A DNA stretch of 64,000 nt, from positions 12,964,501 to 13,028,500 of the forward strand of contig JAZHRO010000073.1 of NCBI GenBank assembly GCA_037157565.1, read 5' to 3'. The number at the start of each line of letters is the position of its first letter. Position 1 is the first letter of the stretch. Shown here one piece after another: positions 43,535 through 56,839 of the stretch. Below the pieces are notes generated by a model. The model did not search any database. It saw nothing but the letters and a program-made list of their open reading frames with translations, and was not told where the DNA came from. The stretch is from Thalassia testudinum (taxonomy: Eukaryota > Streptophyta > Magnoliopsida > Alismatales > Hydrocharitaceae). Both the position numbers and the translations under genes were made by a program.

Positions 43535-44105
43535 GGCATAGCTTAGTCTCATTCAGTCTCTCTCTTGCTTTATTTTATCTTTACAAAATTTTGTGTTTTG
43601 TGTTGTTTCGGAGCATATCAAGAGTGGGAGTGAGATTCAGATTTGCTTGGAGTGAAGGTTTCAAGTCAACTTGTCTTCCTACGTACTTCGGGTTAGTACC
43701 CCCGACCATCTATTTCATCATCACAAAAATTTCTTTAAAAAAATCTTCAAATTTTTAAAAATATTTAAAAATAAGAAAAATTATGGGTGGTGGAACCTAC
43801 AATTTACTTTATTGTTTGCTTCATTTCTCCACCACTTTAGTCTTATTGATGCTTGATTTTTGAAAATCCAAACTTTTGTCTTGATTTTCAAAAACCTTGT
43901 TTGGGCACATAGGAGCTTGCTAAAATCACCAAATTTTACCCGAGGAAGTCCCTTTAATTTAGAACCCTTGAGTCCAATTTTTGAACAATTTTGACCACTA
44001 GAAAAAATTAAAAAATTCATGAGCTAGACAATGGACATACCATGTTTTCTTACTATTTTTTACTATCCATGAATTTTATAAATTTTTCTACTCATCAAAT
44101 TTGGG
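43535..44105 (+). other. Leader of element I, part 1
   Basis: No gene seen; AT-rich. Ends with TTGGG (44101-44105), the left target-site copy of element D. The leader resumes at 61896. Confidence 0.5.
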
Positions 44106-46130
44106 TGACGGACGTGGAAATCGCGTATTTTGAAATCGTTGGAAATCGTAGTATAGTCTCAAAAACCACTCGTCAAAGATATTTGTGATAACGAAACTCT
44201 CATAGATCTTTATTCCTTTTAGAACTTGAGTCCCGATCGTTCGTCTCTGGGAGGTGTGAAAACGAATCGAGATTTGGATCGGCCTAAATCTAACCTAAGC
44301 TACTATTTTTGTCTTTTTGTGTTTTTGATTTTTTATTTCGAAAAGAGAATTGAAACCTAGATCTAGATAAACTAGCAAAAACCTAAGTGACTATGTGCAT
44401 CTAAATGAAGCCATGGTGGCCGTGCATGGTGTGAACAAACCAAAGTGTCATATAGGCAAGCAAACATGATGACAATCAACCATAGAAACATCATGAAATT
44501 ATTTATGCATAAAAAATTATCACACATCATCTACACTAGAAAGCATATAAACAGAAGAAAATCCCTCACGTCGGAAAGTTTCCACTAGGGCCATCGGCCT
44601 TGTGTGAGGGTGTAGGCTAGACCTTGGGTATGCAAACCCGTCTACACGCCTACCAAAAGAGATGGCCGGCCATAAGAGGCTATGGGTGAGCCTTCATGGC
44701 CATCCAAGAAGAAGAAGATGGGGGCTACTGCACCCAACTGGAGAGTGGAGGGTGTTGCTCCCTTTCTCTACCAATGGCCGTCCTTGAAGCTTTGGAGAGA
44801 AGCTTCTCTAGCTAGCCGTCCATGGAGCCTTAGAGGAGGATAAGGAGGATAGCCTTAAGGTTTTGGAGGGTGGAAGACAAGTTTAGAGTGGAGAGTATGG
44901 GTGGGAGAGTGTATGGAGATATCTAATTTCGTAGCCCTCTCTTTGCCCTCATGGAAGGCTCCATTTGGTTGCCACTTTTGGTGGCTCCAAAAATAGCAAA
45001 TGCCACAAATTTTGGATCTAGGTTTGACACATGTTGTTAGGGTTTCCAAGAGAGTGTGCATGGGTTTGGTTGGAGTAAAATGGGAAGGTGTGCATGTGTG
45101 TGTGGGTGTGTGTTTTTCGTAGGGCTAGGTTGTGGCTTTTGGTAGGATTAGGTGCTAAATAGGTTGGGTCAATCTAGATTAAGTGGGTGTGGACCTAATT
45201 AGGCTTAGGAATGTCTAATTGGGTAGGAGTGAAGCTAATTATGTCTAGGTCAAGTCTAATTAGATGTGTGCATGTGATTAGGCTAGGGTAACCCTAATAG
45301 GTATGAGTTAATTAGATCCTGGGTGGATCTAATTGGGCTCGGGTGCACCCAATCAACTGTAGATGCACCCAATTAGGTATGGGATGGTTCAATTGGGTTA
45401 GGGATAGGACAAGTAGGACTATGGATAGTGGACTAGGCTTAGGAGGTCTCTACTTAGGTTTCCTAGGGTGTCCGGTTGGGTTCCTAGGTCAAAATAGGCA
45501 AGCTAGGGCTTCCAACACCCAAAATCAGGAAGCAGACAACAGTATCAGACGTCCAGGATAGTGGTCAGACGTCTTATGCTACAAAATTGGATGTCTGGAC
45601 ACTAAATTAGATGTCCAATTCTGTGTCAGTATAAGTTTTGGCTTCCTGGATTGTTATTCTACAGAAATCAAATGTCTTGCCAGATGTCTGGACGTCTTAA
45701 AAGGTGCTGGAGAGTGGGTTTTGTGTTTTCTGAGGTTGGTTTTGGTTCCTAAGTGTTTGGGAGAGGGATAGGAAGATGGATAGTGGTATCCATGTTTGGG
45801 TTTTGAGGTAGGGTGCCCTAATGGAGGTTGTTTTGGGTTTGGGAAGGCTGTCCTAGGGTTTCTAAGGGTAGGGATAAGGCTATCCTCCTCACTCCTCTTA
45901 TGTGGATCAGTCTTCTTCTTCCTTTATTGCTTTATTCCACTATCTCCATCCTGGATCACTTTATTATCTGTAAATAGCAATAAAAAAACATTAACTAGTA
46001 GGATATCTCATCTCATTCTAAATAGACTGATGCAATGCATGATATGCAAGATATGAGTGCAATATCCACAATTTAAGATAGGTTCAAACATTATTTAGGT
46101 TGATTAGGACCTATGATTGCTGTGCAATCA
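44106..46130 (-). repeat. 3' LTR of element D
   Basis: 2025 bp. Differences from the 5' LTR, counted by eye, are very uneven: about 2 in 44106-45200 and about 40 in 45201-46130. It contains repeated AGACGTCCAG/AGATGTC phrases near 45545-45690. Confidence 0.94.
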
Positions 46131-46166
46131 TACCCCCATGCCTAAACTTTGCTAGACCCTAGCAAA
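46131..46166 (-). other. 3' stem-loop and polypurine tract of element D
   Basis: On the minus strand arms TTTGCTAG and CTAGCAAA around a 3-nt loop (46148-46166), then GTTTAGGCATGGGGGTA to the LTR. The loop differs (GGT) from GGA in A, B, C and E, while the arms are kept. Confidence 0.85.
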
Positions 46167-48148
46167 TGCAAGGCTAAATTATTCACATAAGGGTACCTAA
46201 GGATTGATTATTTTATCAAGTGTATGCTTAGAGATTTTTCTCCTTTTTGTTTTCATCCTTTGTTCGAGAAATCCAGACAAATGTGAAAGGTAGCTACGTA
46301 GCTTTTGCAACGGATTCGAGTGAAAGACCTGATTCACCCCTAAAGCCTGTACTTTGACCCCTAGTAAAAATTCTACTGGGATAGGCTGACTTCGTCCCTC
46401 GGGGTATTCATGATATTCTATGAATTCCACTCGGCTTTAAGCTTAGGTAGAGGATCTTAAAGTGAAAAGATTATATATTTGCTGGCTCACTCTCGACTGG
46501 TGCTACATAGAGATTAGTACTATAGAATCTAGATTCCCAAATTATTAAGTAACTCCACTCAGAGCAAGACGAGAAAAACTATGCTCTCTTTTGGTTCCTT
46601 TGTATTCATTCTTTCTTTTTCTTTTTCTTTCTTTTTCTTAGAGCTGACAACCTCACCAGATTCACACATAGGATTTGTATTTGGTGGTCTCACTAAGCAT
46701 TAGCACTTTAATTGAGTTCTCATAACCCTCACACTAAGTCGGGATTCCTCAGCTGATATTCGGGCAGTCAGAAACACAAGAAAAACAGGTTAAGGCCATA
46801 TTTGGTGGAGCTCAATTTTATTTGGTGGTATTGCCTCGATGAAATAAACACTAAATATTCATTCTTTTCTTTCATTTTTTCTTCTTTTTCTAAATTTTTT
46901 CTTTTTCAGATTTTCTTTCTTTTCATCATTCTTTTTCTTTTTCTTTTCTCATTTTTTTTTTAATTTTTTTTTTTCAGCATAACACAACTGGCATACATCC
47001 ATGAACTTTATTAAGGAGGCATTATTGGGGATTGGTGGTACTCAAGAGACATTAGGTGGCTTATTTGGTGGAAGTGCCTACTCATGGCACCAGGAGAGAC
47101 GGATAGGACGGTGCATTTCTGACTTTGACATCAATACCCTCCTTCAGCCGAGGATTCCGTAAAGAATGGTCATAACCATCAACCATAGCCCTAGTTTTAT
47201 GAAAACTCACTCTCTGCGTATTTACCTTATTCGGTGGCTCTCAATATTTCACAGAAAAATGTATATGCTGGAACCGAGAGCAAAAAATATGCCTAATCTC
47301 TAAGTATCATCACCTAATTATCTAAGATTCTAGATTCCTTGCACTAATCTTAGAGCACCAGTACACTCTACTCTCATCTCACACTATTTGGTGGATTTTT
47401 TTTGGAAGAAAATCAGCCTGACTCCCAAAACTCTATCTAGGGGTTCAGGAAAAGAAGCACTGCTTCTTCTCAACAGACTGAAGATGTTTATCAGCCTTCA
47501 CCGTGAATCCATTGCAAATTCTACATGTGTGTGAAAAGTTGTACTGGATTCCAGATTACAGGAATCAACTAAAGGATAAAATCCCTAATGCATTCTCTTA
47601 ATAAAATAATCTTATTCATGAATGCAATGTCTATATATGATATAAACATGTAACCTCATATAATTTGTAGTTCGTGAATTTCCCGTATCGGATTATAATC
47701 AGCTTGACCCTAAATTTAGAACAAAAGGTGAGCGGGTGAGTCGGAATTGGTTGTTGCGAATGATTTCTAGCTCCAATGAGAGCACTGGAGGTGGAGTTGT
47801 TTGTTCTTTTATTTAAGGTCCTAAAGTACATTTTACATGTAGCTCCGAGGTTTTCGTAAGTGTTGGCATAAAATTTTTTTCAGTTTTTCTGTATCTACCC
47901 CGCCATGCCTAAGTTCTTGCATGTCTCATGCATGAATGTAAAAGAAAAAAAATGCTGCAGGCATAGAATGGGTAGAAATCACCTGTAATTGCTCCTGAAA
48001 TTATATTCAGCACAGGCCAACCTGTTAACATGCAATATAAAAGGAAATATGCTAAAACAAAAATATGGTATGTATAAAAATGATGGTGGAATGTGGGGTG
48101 AATGGTATCTATATGTGCTGAGTTTAACACCTTCAGCTGGGCGAAAGC
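46167..48148 (-). other. 3' non-coding region of element D
   Basis: No gene. On the plus strand TATTTGGTG occurs at 46678, 46799, 46819, 47062 and 47385, with TATTCGGTG at 47228; this is the complement of the CACCAAATA motif of C. A pyrimidine-rich stretch lies at 46610-46640 and 46860-46970. The internal polypurine-like tract (minus, 47891-47935) reads TTAGGCATGGCGGGGTAGA, with its G-run broken by a C. Confidence 0.65.
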
Positions 48149-49074
48149 TCAAAAAGGATATACCAATACAGTATTGAGAATGGCAAGTAAAATGATAAGA
48201 ATTTTAGTCTCATTCTCCAACAGCGGACCGCAAATGCGAACTAGATGTCCATGAATTCCAAGTCCAAATAATCGGGAAAATATGTAGATGGGGCTTGGGA
48301 TTATCTGCAGCCATATGCTACAGAAGAAAGACAGATAAATACGGTTGCTTGGAAGGAATGAAGGTGAAGGCATCCCGAAGTGGTGATGGAGAATGTGGGT
48401 GGCAGGGGTATGGGTGGAGTTGTGTTGGGTGAAATCATATGGGTCCTGATAATGGTGATGAATGGAAGGCATGACCCAAGTAGCGTGGTCAGATCTAGAA
48501 ATCAAGGTCCAGTGATCAGTCTCTGTCTCTACCAAAGATGTTTGGGTCTCATCTTCTTTTATCTCTTCCAAATTGTCCAATGCCAATTCCCAATTATCAC
48601 ATGATTCCCCAAAATTCCTAGCTTCCTCTGATAACTCATCATATGTTATCCCCAATAATCTTTCAATTTCTTGAATATCTATTTCATAAGGGGATATTTC
48701 CTTCTTCTCACTTAGATGAAGTTGGGCATTAGATTTAGTAGTGAGTCCCTCCATGAAAGTGGAATGGGCGGAATCATTGATTGAGGAGTTGTTACAGTCT
48801 TTTTGATTTTGTTACTCCGTGTATGAGATCATTTGAATTAATTCATCAATGTCTCCATGGGTATTCTCAAATACAACAAAATTATATTCAGGTCCCTTAA
48901 TGTTTGGTTCCTCAAAATGAAATGATTGGTACTCAGGCCGTATATCAAGATCAAGATTCTGAAATAAATATCCATTCTCAGCTTCCATAGGGTTATCAAT
49001 ATCATCCACCTCGGATGTTTGATCAACAAAATCCTGCATGACCACCACCAAATCGCGAATCGGTTGTGACACAC
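48149..49074 (-). pseudogene. Gene of element D, C-terminal part
   Basis: Minus strand, one frame, with an in-frame TAA at 48814-48812. It starts at the element E insertion (SQPIRDLVVVMQDF) and continues through an acidic stretch to a C-terminal part with SIWLQIIPSPIYIFSRLFGL and HGHLVRICGPLL, then ILIILLAILNTVLVY before the stop at 48149. This end resembles LHHNLVHIYGPLL plus a hydrophobic run in B and E. It is the continuation of 56840-58856: if E and one CACAC copy are left out, the two frames join in phase. Function unknown; a membrane role is only suggested by hydrophobicity. Confidence 0.7.
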
Positions 49075-50858
49075 TGTTGAACGTTTACGAACTCTACGCT
49101 AACGTGTTCGGTTTTGGAAAACCTGTCGTTGTAGTTCGAAAGCGAAGAATTCATGTTCAACAAATAAAATTTATACCGAAATTAAATTTTCGGGTTGAAC
49201 ACAGGGAGGTGGACGTTTGATTTAAAAACTACGCGTTTCTTTTTATTTGTTACAGAATAATTCAATTTAGAACTATCTAATTATTTACAATAAATAGAAG
49301 AGAGAGAGAGTAAGAGAGAAAAATAATATTACACAGAGAAATCAAAATGAGATATAGAATAAACAAGGAATTTTTGCATTGAAGAGATTGTTTATTACCA
49401 CTAGAAAGCATAAAATAATTACTCTAGAAAGCGATAAATTTACTCTAGAAAGCATTAAAAGAATGGAGAGAGAAATGTCCTCCTCGACGGTCGCTTGGAG
49501 GACGAGTAGATTAATCTAGAAAGCAGTAAATCTATACTAGAAAGTGGCAAAAGGAATAGGGAGAGAGAAATCCTCCTCGACGGTTGCTTGGAGGACGAGT
49601 CGGACAGGACAACGCCTGGACAAAGGAGAACGAAGCGGGACGAAGGAGGACGAAGCAGAAGAACGGGAACGAAGCAGCACGCCGTCGTCGTCGCGGGATC
49701 CACTTCCAAAGGGGAATGAAAATTGGACTTTATCTCGCGAGAAGCATCCCGGGTGTGGGACAAGCTTCTCTTAAGCTTTGGAGGGGTAGAGAGGAGAAAG
49801 AAGGGATGAGAATTTCGTATGGAGGGGGTCTCCTTTTATAGTTGCAAGGAGTGGGGGCAAAATGGACATTACAACTTCAAAATAATAAATAAGGGGTCTT
49901 TAGTGACGGATAAATCCGTCACTAAATCCCCAACGTGGGCGTACTGGCCATCTCGCGCGTGCCTCCTCGCCTGCTCGCACGCTCAACGGCCATGCACGTT
50001 CACCGCTTTTAAACCGTCCGATCGCGAGATCGGACGACTTAAATCGCGTCCGCACCCGCTGCGTAGCGCACCCCCCGCGCGTCTGATTGCGTGTTCGATT
50101 GTGCGTCCAATCGCGCGTCGACGCTATCGGGAACGCGTGGCCATCCGATCTTCATCTGACGCTCCACGCGCCTCAATCGATCGCTCCCTCCAGCGCTTCG
50201 CTGCGGATCGAACCCACGCCCCACGCTCGCAGTAGCGCGCTCGAGCGCTGCGCTATGGGGTGCGGATGGTCGAGCGCACGTTTTAAAATGCGAGCCCCCA
50301 CAGTCGTTGGATTAAAATCCAACGGCAGAGAGAGATCGGGCGCGGAGCCTTCACAAGATGAAGCGGCCGTTTGGGCGGTTGAGATGGCGCCACGTGGCGT
50401 TATCTTGGCCGTCCATCTTCTGGAAGTTGTAGATGGTGCCACGGATGTCGGATTGACTCGATTTTTGTGTTGTTGGGCTGCGATCGTCGATCCGAATTCT
50501 TCCGTGCGGTCGGATTTATCATCTAAAGTGTGGATTTACACCATCCTGGCCCTTGATCTTCTAGGGTTCCTAGGTCACTATCTGATGCTACGGATGCCTG
50601 ATTAGGGCGATCTTAGAGTCGTTGAACTCCAATCGTCGCCCTAATCACATCCATACGGTTGAATCTTTGATCCGAGGCCCGGATAAAATATTTGCACTGT
50701 CCAAGCACATAAAAGGAGACAATTAACCTCCATTTTATTCAAACTATTCTAAATGCAAGATGGTGCATGTAATGCAATATTTATATCGTGAAATGCAATC
50801 CTATGCTTAAGAACATGCATAAATGGACATCTTAAGTAGTGTAAATGTGTTTACATCA
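49075..50858 (-). repeat. 3' LTR of element E
   Basis: 1784 bp, ends (plus strand) TGTTGAACG and TTTACATCA. It keeps the palindrome TTTAGTGACGGA/TCCGTCACTAAA (49896-49923) and a decayed copy of the GTCCGATC palindrome (50013-50037). TATA box on the minus strand at 49840-49834. Confidence 0.93.
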
Positions 50859-50895
50859 TACCCCCATGCCTATCTTTTGCTAGTCCCTAGCAAAA
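50859..50895 (-). other. 3' stem-loop and polypurine tract of element E
   Basis: Minus strand: arms TTTTGCTAG and CTAGCAAAA around GGA (50875-50895), then GATAGGCATGGGGGTA to the LTR, as in B. Confidence 0.88.
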
Positions 50896-51313
50896 ACTAT
50901 ATGCTATTTATAAAAGAATTAGGTTAGATTATTTGGACTTGAGTTAATTTTCAATCATTAAGAAATTGTCTACTTAGGAACTGAACCTTCAAAGATACAA
51001 CAGTGCCCGGGTATCAGCCAAAATGCAGACCGCTTCAAGCCCTCGCCTTTTTAAAAGAAAAATTTCTTTTTCTCTTTATCTCTTTTCTATTTTTTTTTTT
51101 ATTTTCAAATTTTTGGGTTTAAGAGTGGCTTTCTACGGCCATTCAACTCACCCAAAATTTGATGAGAACCCTAAGCTTTAAGCATCTTATTGTGATTGTG
51201 ATAGACTCGTTGACCAGCAATAAGAACGGACTTCGGATTTCTATGCCTCTAGGTGACCTAACCAGAATTCTACCTAAAAGTGTATCTTTACAACCGATAG
51301 CTTTCTCCCTACT

Positions 51314-51344
<31 letters not shown>

Positions 51345-52099
51345 GGGGTCAACACAAGGGTGAATTTAGTGTATATCTCCCCGGTTTATTCTACTTCTCC
51401 GCTTCTTCCTAAGTGTTTTGGGAATTTTTGGTGCATTTCTGAGCTGGGTTCTGGACAACCGGTCGATAAGCTGTTACCACCGACAACTTGCCAGCCATAC
51501 TCGTGCGGCGAAGTGTGGCTTATTTCTTTTTGTTCTTTTCTCCCTTTTTTTTTTTTTAAGTAGGTGGCTTCCCTAGTCTAAGATTTACCTAAAGGTAGCA
51601 AACTAAGAAAGGTCCAGTGACTGGGCTCTGGACAACCTACCTATGGGCTATTACCCATGATAACTTGCCAGCCATATCACCCTAGAAGGTTCATTAGCTA
51701 CCCAATTTCCGTTAAAATCGTCGAACAACGAGTCAGTGCAAAGAAAGTGTGTAGATGCTTAAGACTTAAAATTCCCTCAAATCAGAGGGCGAGTTGATAA
51801 GTCGTGTACTTATCACCCAAACTTATTTACTCCAATTAAAATAAAATTCAAGTTGGCGAGAACTCGAAAAACAAATCCACATTTTAGTGGATACACGGGC
51901 TGATTAAGTTCAACGACCTAAAGAGTCTTTGTGTTCAGATCTTAATGTAGTTTTTCCTAAGATTGAAAATTTTCTTAAACCCAAATTCTCTTTCCTAATT
52001 TTGATTTTTTTTTTAATCAAAATAAAATAAATCTACGGAGCTAACGAATGAATTCAGAGATAAATATCCACCCCCCCATGCCTATCTAATGCAATGTCC
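50896..52099 (-). other. 3' non-coding region of element E
   Basis: No gene. Duplicated 55-bp modules at 51621-51676 and 51444-51499 and an internal polypurine-like tract at 52065-52107 (minus strand ATGAGGACATTGCATTAG then GGCATGGGGGGGTGGATA), all matching B. Confidence 0.7.
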
Positions 52100-53880
52100 T
52101 CATTGTATTAAAAAGATAAAAAACAGAGTGGAAAAGAAAGAAAGCACCTGAATTGCGTGAATGTCAGGTCCGCTCTGAGATGAAAAATTAAAAAGAACTG
52201 TATAAGTGATGAGTTTAGTGCCTTCAGCTAGGCACACTATACAAAGAAAAGAAATGAAGAATTCACATGTGCAGGTCAGAATTAGAATGAACAGAAGAAT
52301 CCTCTGACCTGTGAGCCGAGGTCCACAGATGTGGACCAGATTGTGGTGCAGACCCACACCCCATAATCGAGAATACCTTAGGTTCTGGATAAAAATTACC
52401 CAAAACCTAAAATCAGAACGTAAGTGGGATTGGGCCTGCGATTTCTGAGGATGCAACCCAAGACCAAAATGTCGGGTTACAGAGAATTGAAGCTTAAAAG
52501 GATAATCATTGAATGTGTGCTTGGGTTGAACATCCTCGAAACAAATGTCGTAAGGGTTCTGATTTGATGGTTTCAACTTAAAAGGAACCCTTCGACTCAA
52601 TCTTCCATTTCCTCTAGAATTAACTTCCCAAATCAAAACTTCCCAACTCGTATCCTCCTCATTTAGCATATCAAATTCCAGGACCTCTTGTATATTCATC
52701 ACCCCATCTGAAATCTCCAAGTCTAAATGATGTGGCAGAATCAAAATTGACTTGGGTCTAATTATCTCAGAATTAGAATCATCAATAAGCTCAACAGGGT
52801 GTAACTGATAATCAGGGCATTGAATTGATTCCTCCAGAAAATGTGATTCTGGATCCGTAATGTGTGCCCTAATAAGATCAGTGTTCTCAGTTATTGGGCT
52901 ATTAATTGATCTATCAGATTCCTCAGGCCCAATCGTCTCACAGAAATCATGTTCAGAAAACTCGCGTGAGAAATCTTCACCATCAGGATCCGTATCAATG
53001 TATGTCCCAAAATCATTTGTCACTTTGTGTTCCAAGGAGACATACGTTTCCTCGTAACCCGGCTTAGGGATCTCAGGCGAAGAAATCAGATCATCCTTAA
53101 TTAGTTGTTTTAATTCAATCTGGTCAGCCTCGTAACACGTGTCCCCCCAACAGGTGCCTGAGCGGGTTCTGTCATTGGCTTTCCTGAAGAGAGTTCATCC
53201 TGGGAATTATTCCAAGATTGAATCAAAGCAACCACGAATCTCATCCTCAATTTCGCTAATTTCCCAAGTAGAAACTCACCCGGGTTCTTATCCTTAACAT
53301 CCTGGAGCCAATCCAACAAAGATTTGTTTAAATCATCAATCATTTCAATCAGGGGCTCCAATCTCTCAATGCAAGGTATTGGCTGAACTTCTAAAGATTG
53401 AATGATATTCCTCAAGTTAGCCAGAACCTTATCTTGAACCTGATTAACCTGAACCAAATGAGTTGGTTCAGGGTTTGGCGGGTTTGACATCAATGCAGAG
53501 GAATTAACTAATTGACATTCGTTATACCCTTCCTGACAATAGGTCATTTCAGATTGTTGAAAAGATGGTGATGACCTAAAGGCAGTGAAATCTGAGGATG
53601 GGTAAGGATCGGTATATCCTTCTTGATTGTAGATCGTATTATGCTGTTTATGAAAGGAAGACGATCTATAATCGATGTAGCTCTGAGAAGGATAGAAATC
53701 AGAATCAAAGTGTTCAGGGTTAGACCCTAAACAAGGGGGTCCGGAATTGTATCCCCAATCCGAATTATCCCAACTAACTGATGGTCGATTACAATACGAG
53801 TTGGGATAATCGTCATGTTGAGGATAATTTACAACAGGTGGGAAAGAGCGGGAATGCGTGAAATATGTGGAAGGATCCAT
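52100..53880 (-). pseudogene. Unknown protein of the B/E family in E, one frameshift
   Basis: Homologue of 26823-28615, start ATG 53880-53878 (MDPSTYFTHS). Same parts in order: Tyr/Ser/Pro-rich start, helical middle (LLDWLQDVKDKNPGEFLL), acidic stretch, LWGVGLHHNLVHICGPRL and the hydrophobic end ILLFILILTCTCEFFISFL. The frame breaks at the G-run at 53143-53148 (6 bases against 7 in B). The site where B is broken (52928-52930, three bases) is in frame here. The two copies therefore carry different single-base defects. No known domain recognised. Confidence 0.75.
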
Positions 53881-55030
53881 GATACACGGGAGGAAGAAAG
53901 GTGCCCTGCAATACAAACAATCAAACCTGTCCTTAAATAGGTTAGCCTAAAGACCTACAGACTCTCAAAACCCATCTTGAGATAAAGGAACGATTTGATC
54001 TACTTCCGTCTGTTCAATCCAACTAGTTAGAAGGAGGGACTGGGGAGAAGGTTCTTCCTTTAGCTTGCGCCTCCAGTTCCTAGTGTACCCCCCAGCCATG
54101 ATCGTTTGACTCTGCTCCCCTAGCTAGACATCAGATTGAACAGTAGAAACAGACTAATTGAAAATAATCTCGTTCTGGGTTCTGAAGAGTGAGTCCAATC
54201 CTTAAGGCCAACGTCTACTCTGTTTTATTTAGGGCTAGGTTTGAATGTGCTTTCGAATGTGATGGGCCCTTTAAATGGGTTGTGCCCTTAATGATTGATT
54301 GATTCGTGTGTGAGTGCACAACCAGTGGTTTTCAAGCAAGATTGTTTTTGATGTGGTGAATTTTAAGGTTCAAATCTTGCTTAGTAGCTTTTAGGATTCA
54401 ACTTTAGGTGTTTTCAATCAAGTTCAATTAACACACCAGGTTTTGCAAGCACAGGTGAAGATGTTTTCCTTTAAAATTTAAAAAGAATGTGGAGTGGCTG
54501 GTAAATCCCTAAGAGTTGAACCTAATTGGCAGCTACTTGATGAGTTGATTTTATTTGAACTGGTGCGGCCCAATCAACTCAAACAATTGGCCTGTTGCAC
54601 CACTTAATTAGGCACACAAATGATTACCTAATCTGATTTCTACTCAATTATGTGTTTGGATGTGTGTACCGGCTCCTAAGATTGGTTTACCGATTGAGTT
54701 TGAAAATCAGATGAGGTTGTGTACCTCTGTGAGATTTTTTTTTTTTTAATGTGGGGGTTGGGGTGAGTATGGGTGTCAAACAACAAACAATCTAACCTTA
54801 GAGTTTATAAAAACACCTAGGTTGATTGATGTTTGAGTTATTATGTGATGAAATGAAATCTAATGGGTGGGAGGTGGGGGGTAACTCACAAAACCTTCTA
54901 CAGCACTTTACTCCAATCTACCGCTTTTGCCTGTCTCGAAAGAGTACCTGCAATTACAATAAGAAAGGAGAAAAGTGAGGTAAATGATTTGTAAGTTACA
55001 AAACGCGAAGAGAAATCAAAGATCGTTGCC
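53881..55030 (-). other. Leader of element E
   Basis: No gene. It matches the B leader, including the block at 54043-54125 (minus AGCAGAGTCAAACGATC and the AAGGAAGAACCTTC hairpin) and the TTGTTTGTATTGCAG acceptor-like site before the start codon. Confidence 0.55.
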
Positions 55031-55048
55031 GTCCCGGCAACGGCGCCA
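55031..55048 (-). other. Primer-binding site of element E
   Basis: Plus-strand GTCCCGGCAACGGCGCCA, the tRNA-Asp site complement with two changes at its far end, next to the LTR at 55052. Confidence 0.88.
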
Positions 55049-55051
55049 AAA

Positions 55052-56834
55052 TGTTGAACATTTACGAACGCTACGCTAACGTGTTCGGTTTTGGAAAACC
55101 TGTCGTTGTAGTTCGAAAGTGAAGAATTCGTGTTCAACAAATAAAATTTATACCGAAATTAAAATTTCGGGTCGAACACAGGGAGGTGGACATTTGATTT
55201 AAAAACTACGCGTTTCTTTTTATTTGTTACAGAATAATTCAATTTAGAACTATCTAATTATTTACAATAAATAGAAGAGAGAGAGAGTAAGAGAGAAAAA
55301 GAATATTACACAGAGAAATCAAAATGAGATGTAGAATAAACAAGGAATTTTTGCATTGAAGAGATTGTTCATTACAACTAGAAAGCATAAAATAATTACT
55401 CTAGAAAGCGATAAATTTACTCTAGAAAGCATTAAAAGAATGGAGGGAGAAATTTCCTCCTCGACGGTCGCTTGGAGGACGAGTAGATTAATCTAGAAAG
55501 CAGTAAATCAACACTAGAAAGCGGTAAAAAGAATAGGGAGAGAGAAATCCTCCTCGACAGTTGCTTGGAGGATGAGCCGGATGGGACGACGCCTGGACGA
55601 AGGAGAACGAAGCGGGACGAAGGAGGACGAAGCAGAAGAACGGGAACGAAGCAGCACGCCGTCGTCGTCGCGGGATCCACTTCCGAAGGGGAACGAAAAT
55701 TGGACTTTATCTCGCGAGAAGCATCCCGGGTGTGGGACAAGCTTCTCTTGAGCTTTGGAGGGGTAGAGAGGAGAAAGAAGGGATGAGAATTTCGTATGGA
55801 GGGGGTCACCTTTTATAGTTGCAAGGAGTGGGGGCAAAATGGACATTACAACTTCAAAACAATAAATAAGGGGTCTTTAGTGACGGATAAATCCGTCACT
55901 AAAGCCCCAACGTGGGCGTAGTGGCCGGCTCGCGCACGCCTCCTCGCCTGCTCGCGCGCTCAACGGCCACGCACGTTCGCCGCTTTTCAGCCGTCCGATC
56001 CGAGATCGGACGGCTTAAATCGCATTCGCGCCCGCTGCGTAGCGCGCCCCATGCGCGTCTGATTGCGCGTTTGATTGCGCGTCCAATCGTGCATCGACGC
56101 TATCGGGTGCACGCGGCCGTCTGATCTTCATCTGACGCTCCACGTGCGTCAATCGATCGCGCCCTCCAGCGCTTTGCCGCGGATCGAACCTGCGCCCCGC
56201 GCTCGCGATAGCGCCCTCGACCGCTGCGCTATGGGGCGCGGATGGTCGAGCGCACGTTTTAAAATGAGAGCGCCCACAGCCGTTGGATTAAGATCCAACG
56301 GTGGAGAGAGATCGGGCGCGGAGCCTTCACAAGATGAAGCGGCCGTTTGGGCGGTTGAGATGGTGCCACATGGCGCTATCTGGGCCGTCCATCTTTTGGA
56401 AGTTGTAGATGGTGCCACGGATGTCGGATTGACTCAATTTTTGTGTCATTGGGCTGCGATCGTCGATCCGAATTCATCCGTGCGGTCGGATTTATCATCT
56501 AAAATGCGGATTTACACCATCCTGGCCCTTGATCTTCTAGGGTTCCCGGGTCACTATCTGATGCTACGGGTGCCTGATTAGGGCAATCTTGGAGTCGTTG
56601 AACTCCAATCGTCACCCTTATCACATCCATACGGTTGGATCTTTGATCCGAGGCCCCGATAAAATATTTGCCCTGTCCAAGCACATAAAAGGAGACAATT
56701 AACCTCCATTTTATTCAAATTATTCTAAATGCAAGATGATGCATGTAATGCAATATTTATATCATGAAATGCAATCCTATGCTTAAGAACATGCATAAAT
56801 AGACATCTTAAGTAGTGTAAATGTGTTTCCATCA
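55052..56834 (-). repeat. 5' LTR of element E
   Basis: 1783 bp with both palindromes (55875-55902 and about 55988-56014), TATA on the minus strand at 55817-55811 and CTCCCTGTGTTCGACC near 55180. Several percent different from the 3' LTR by eye. Confidence 0.93.
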
Positions 56835-56839
56835 CACAC

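Larger units (their letters stand above)
49075..56834 (-). mobile_element. Element E: second copy of the B family, nested in D
   Basis: LTRs of 1784 and 1783 bp (49075-50858 and 55052-56834), CACAC at 49070-49074 and 56835-56839. The gene, leader, duplicated 55-bp modules, stem-loop and polypurine tract are in the same order as in B, on the minus strand. It interrupts the D gene. Confidence 0.95.
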
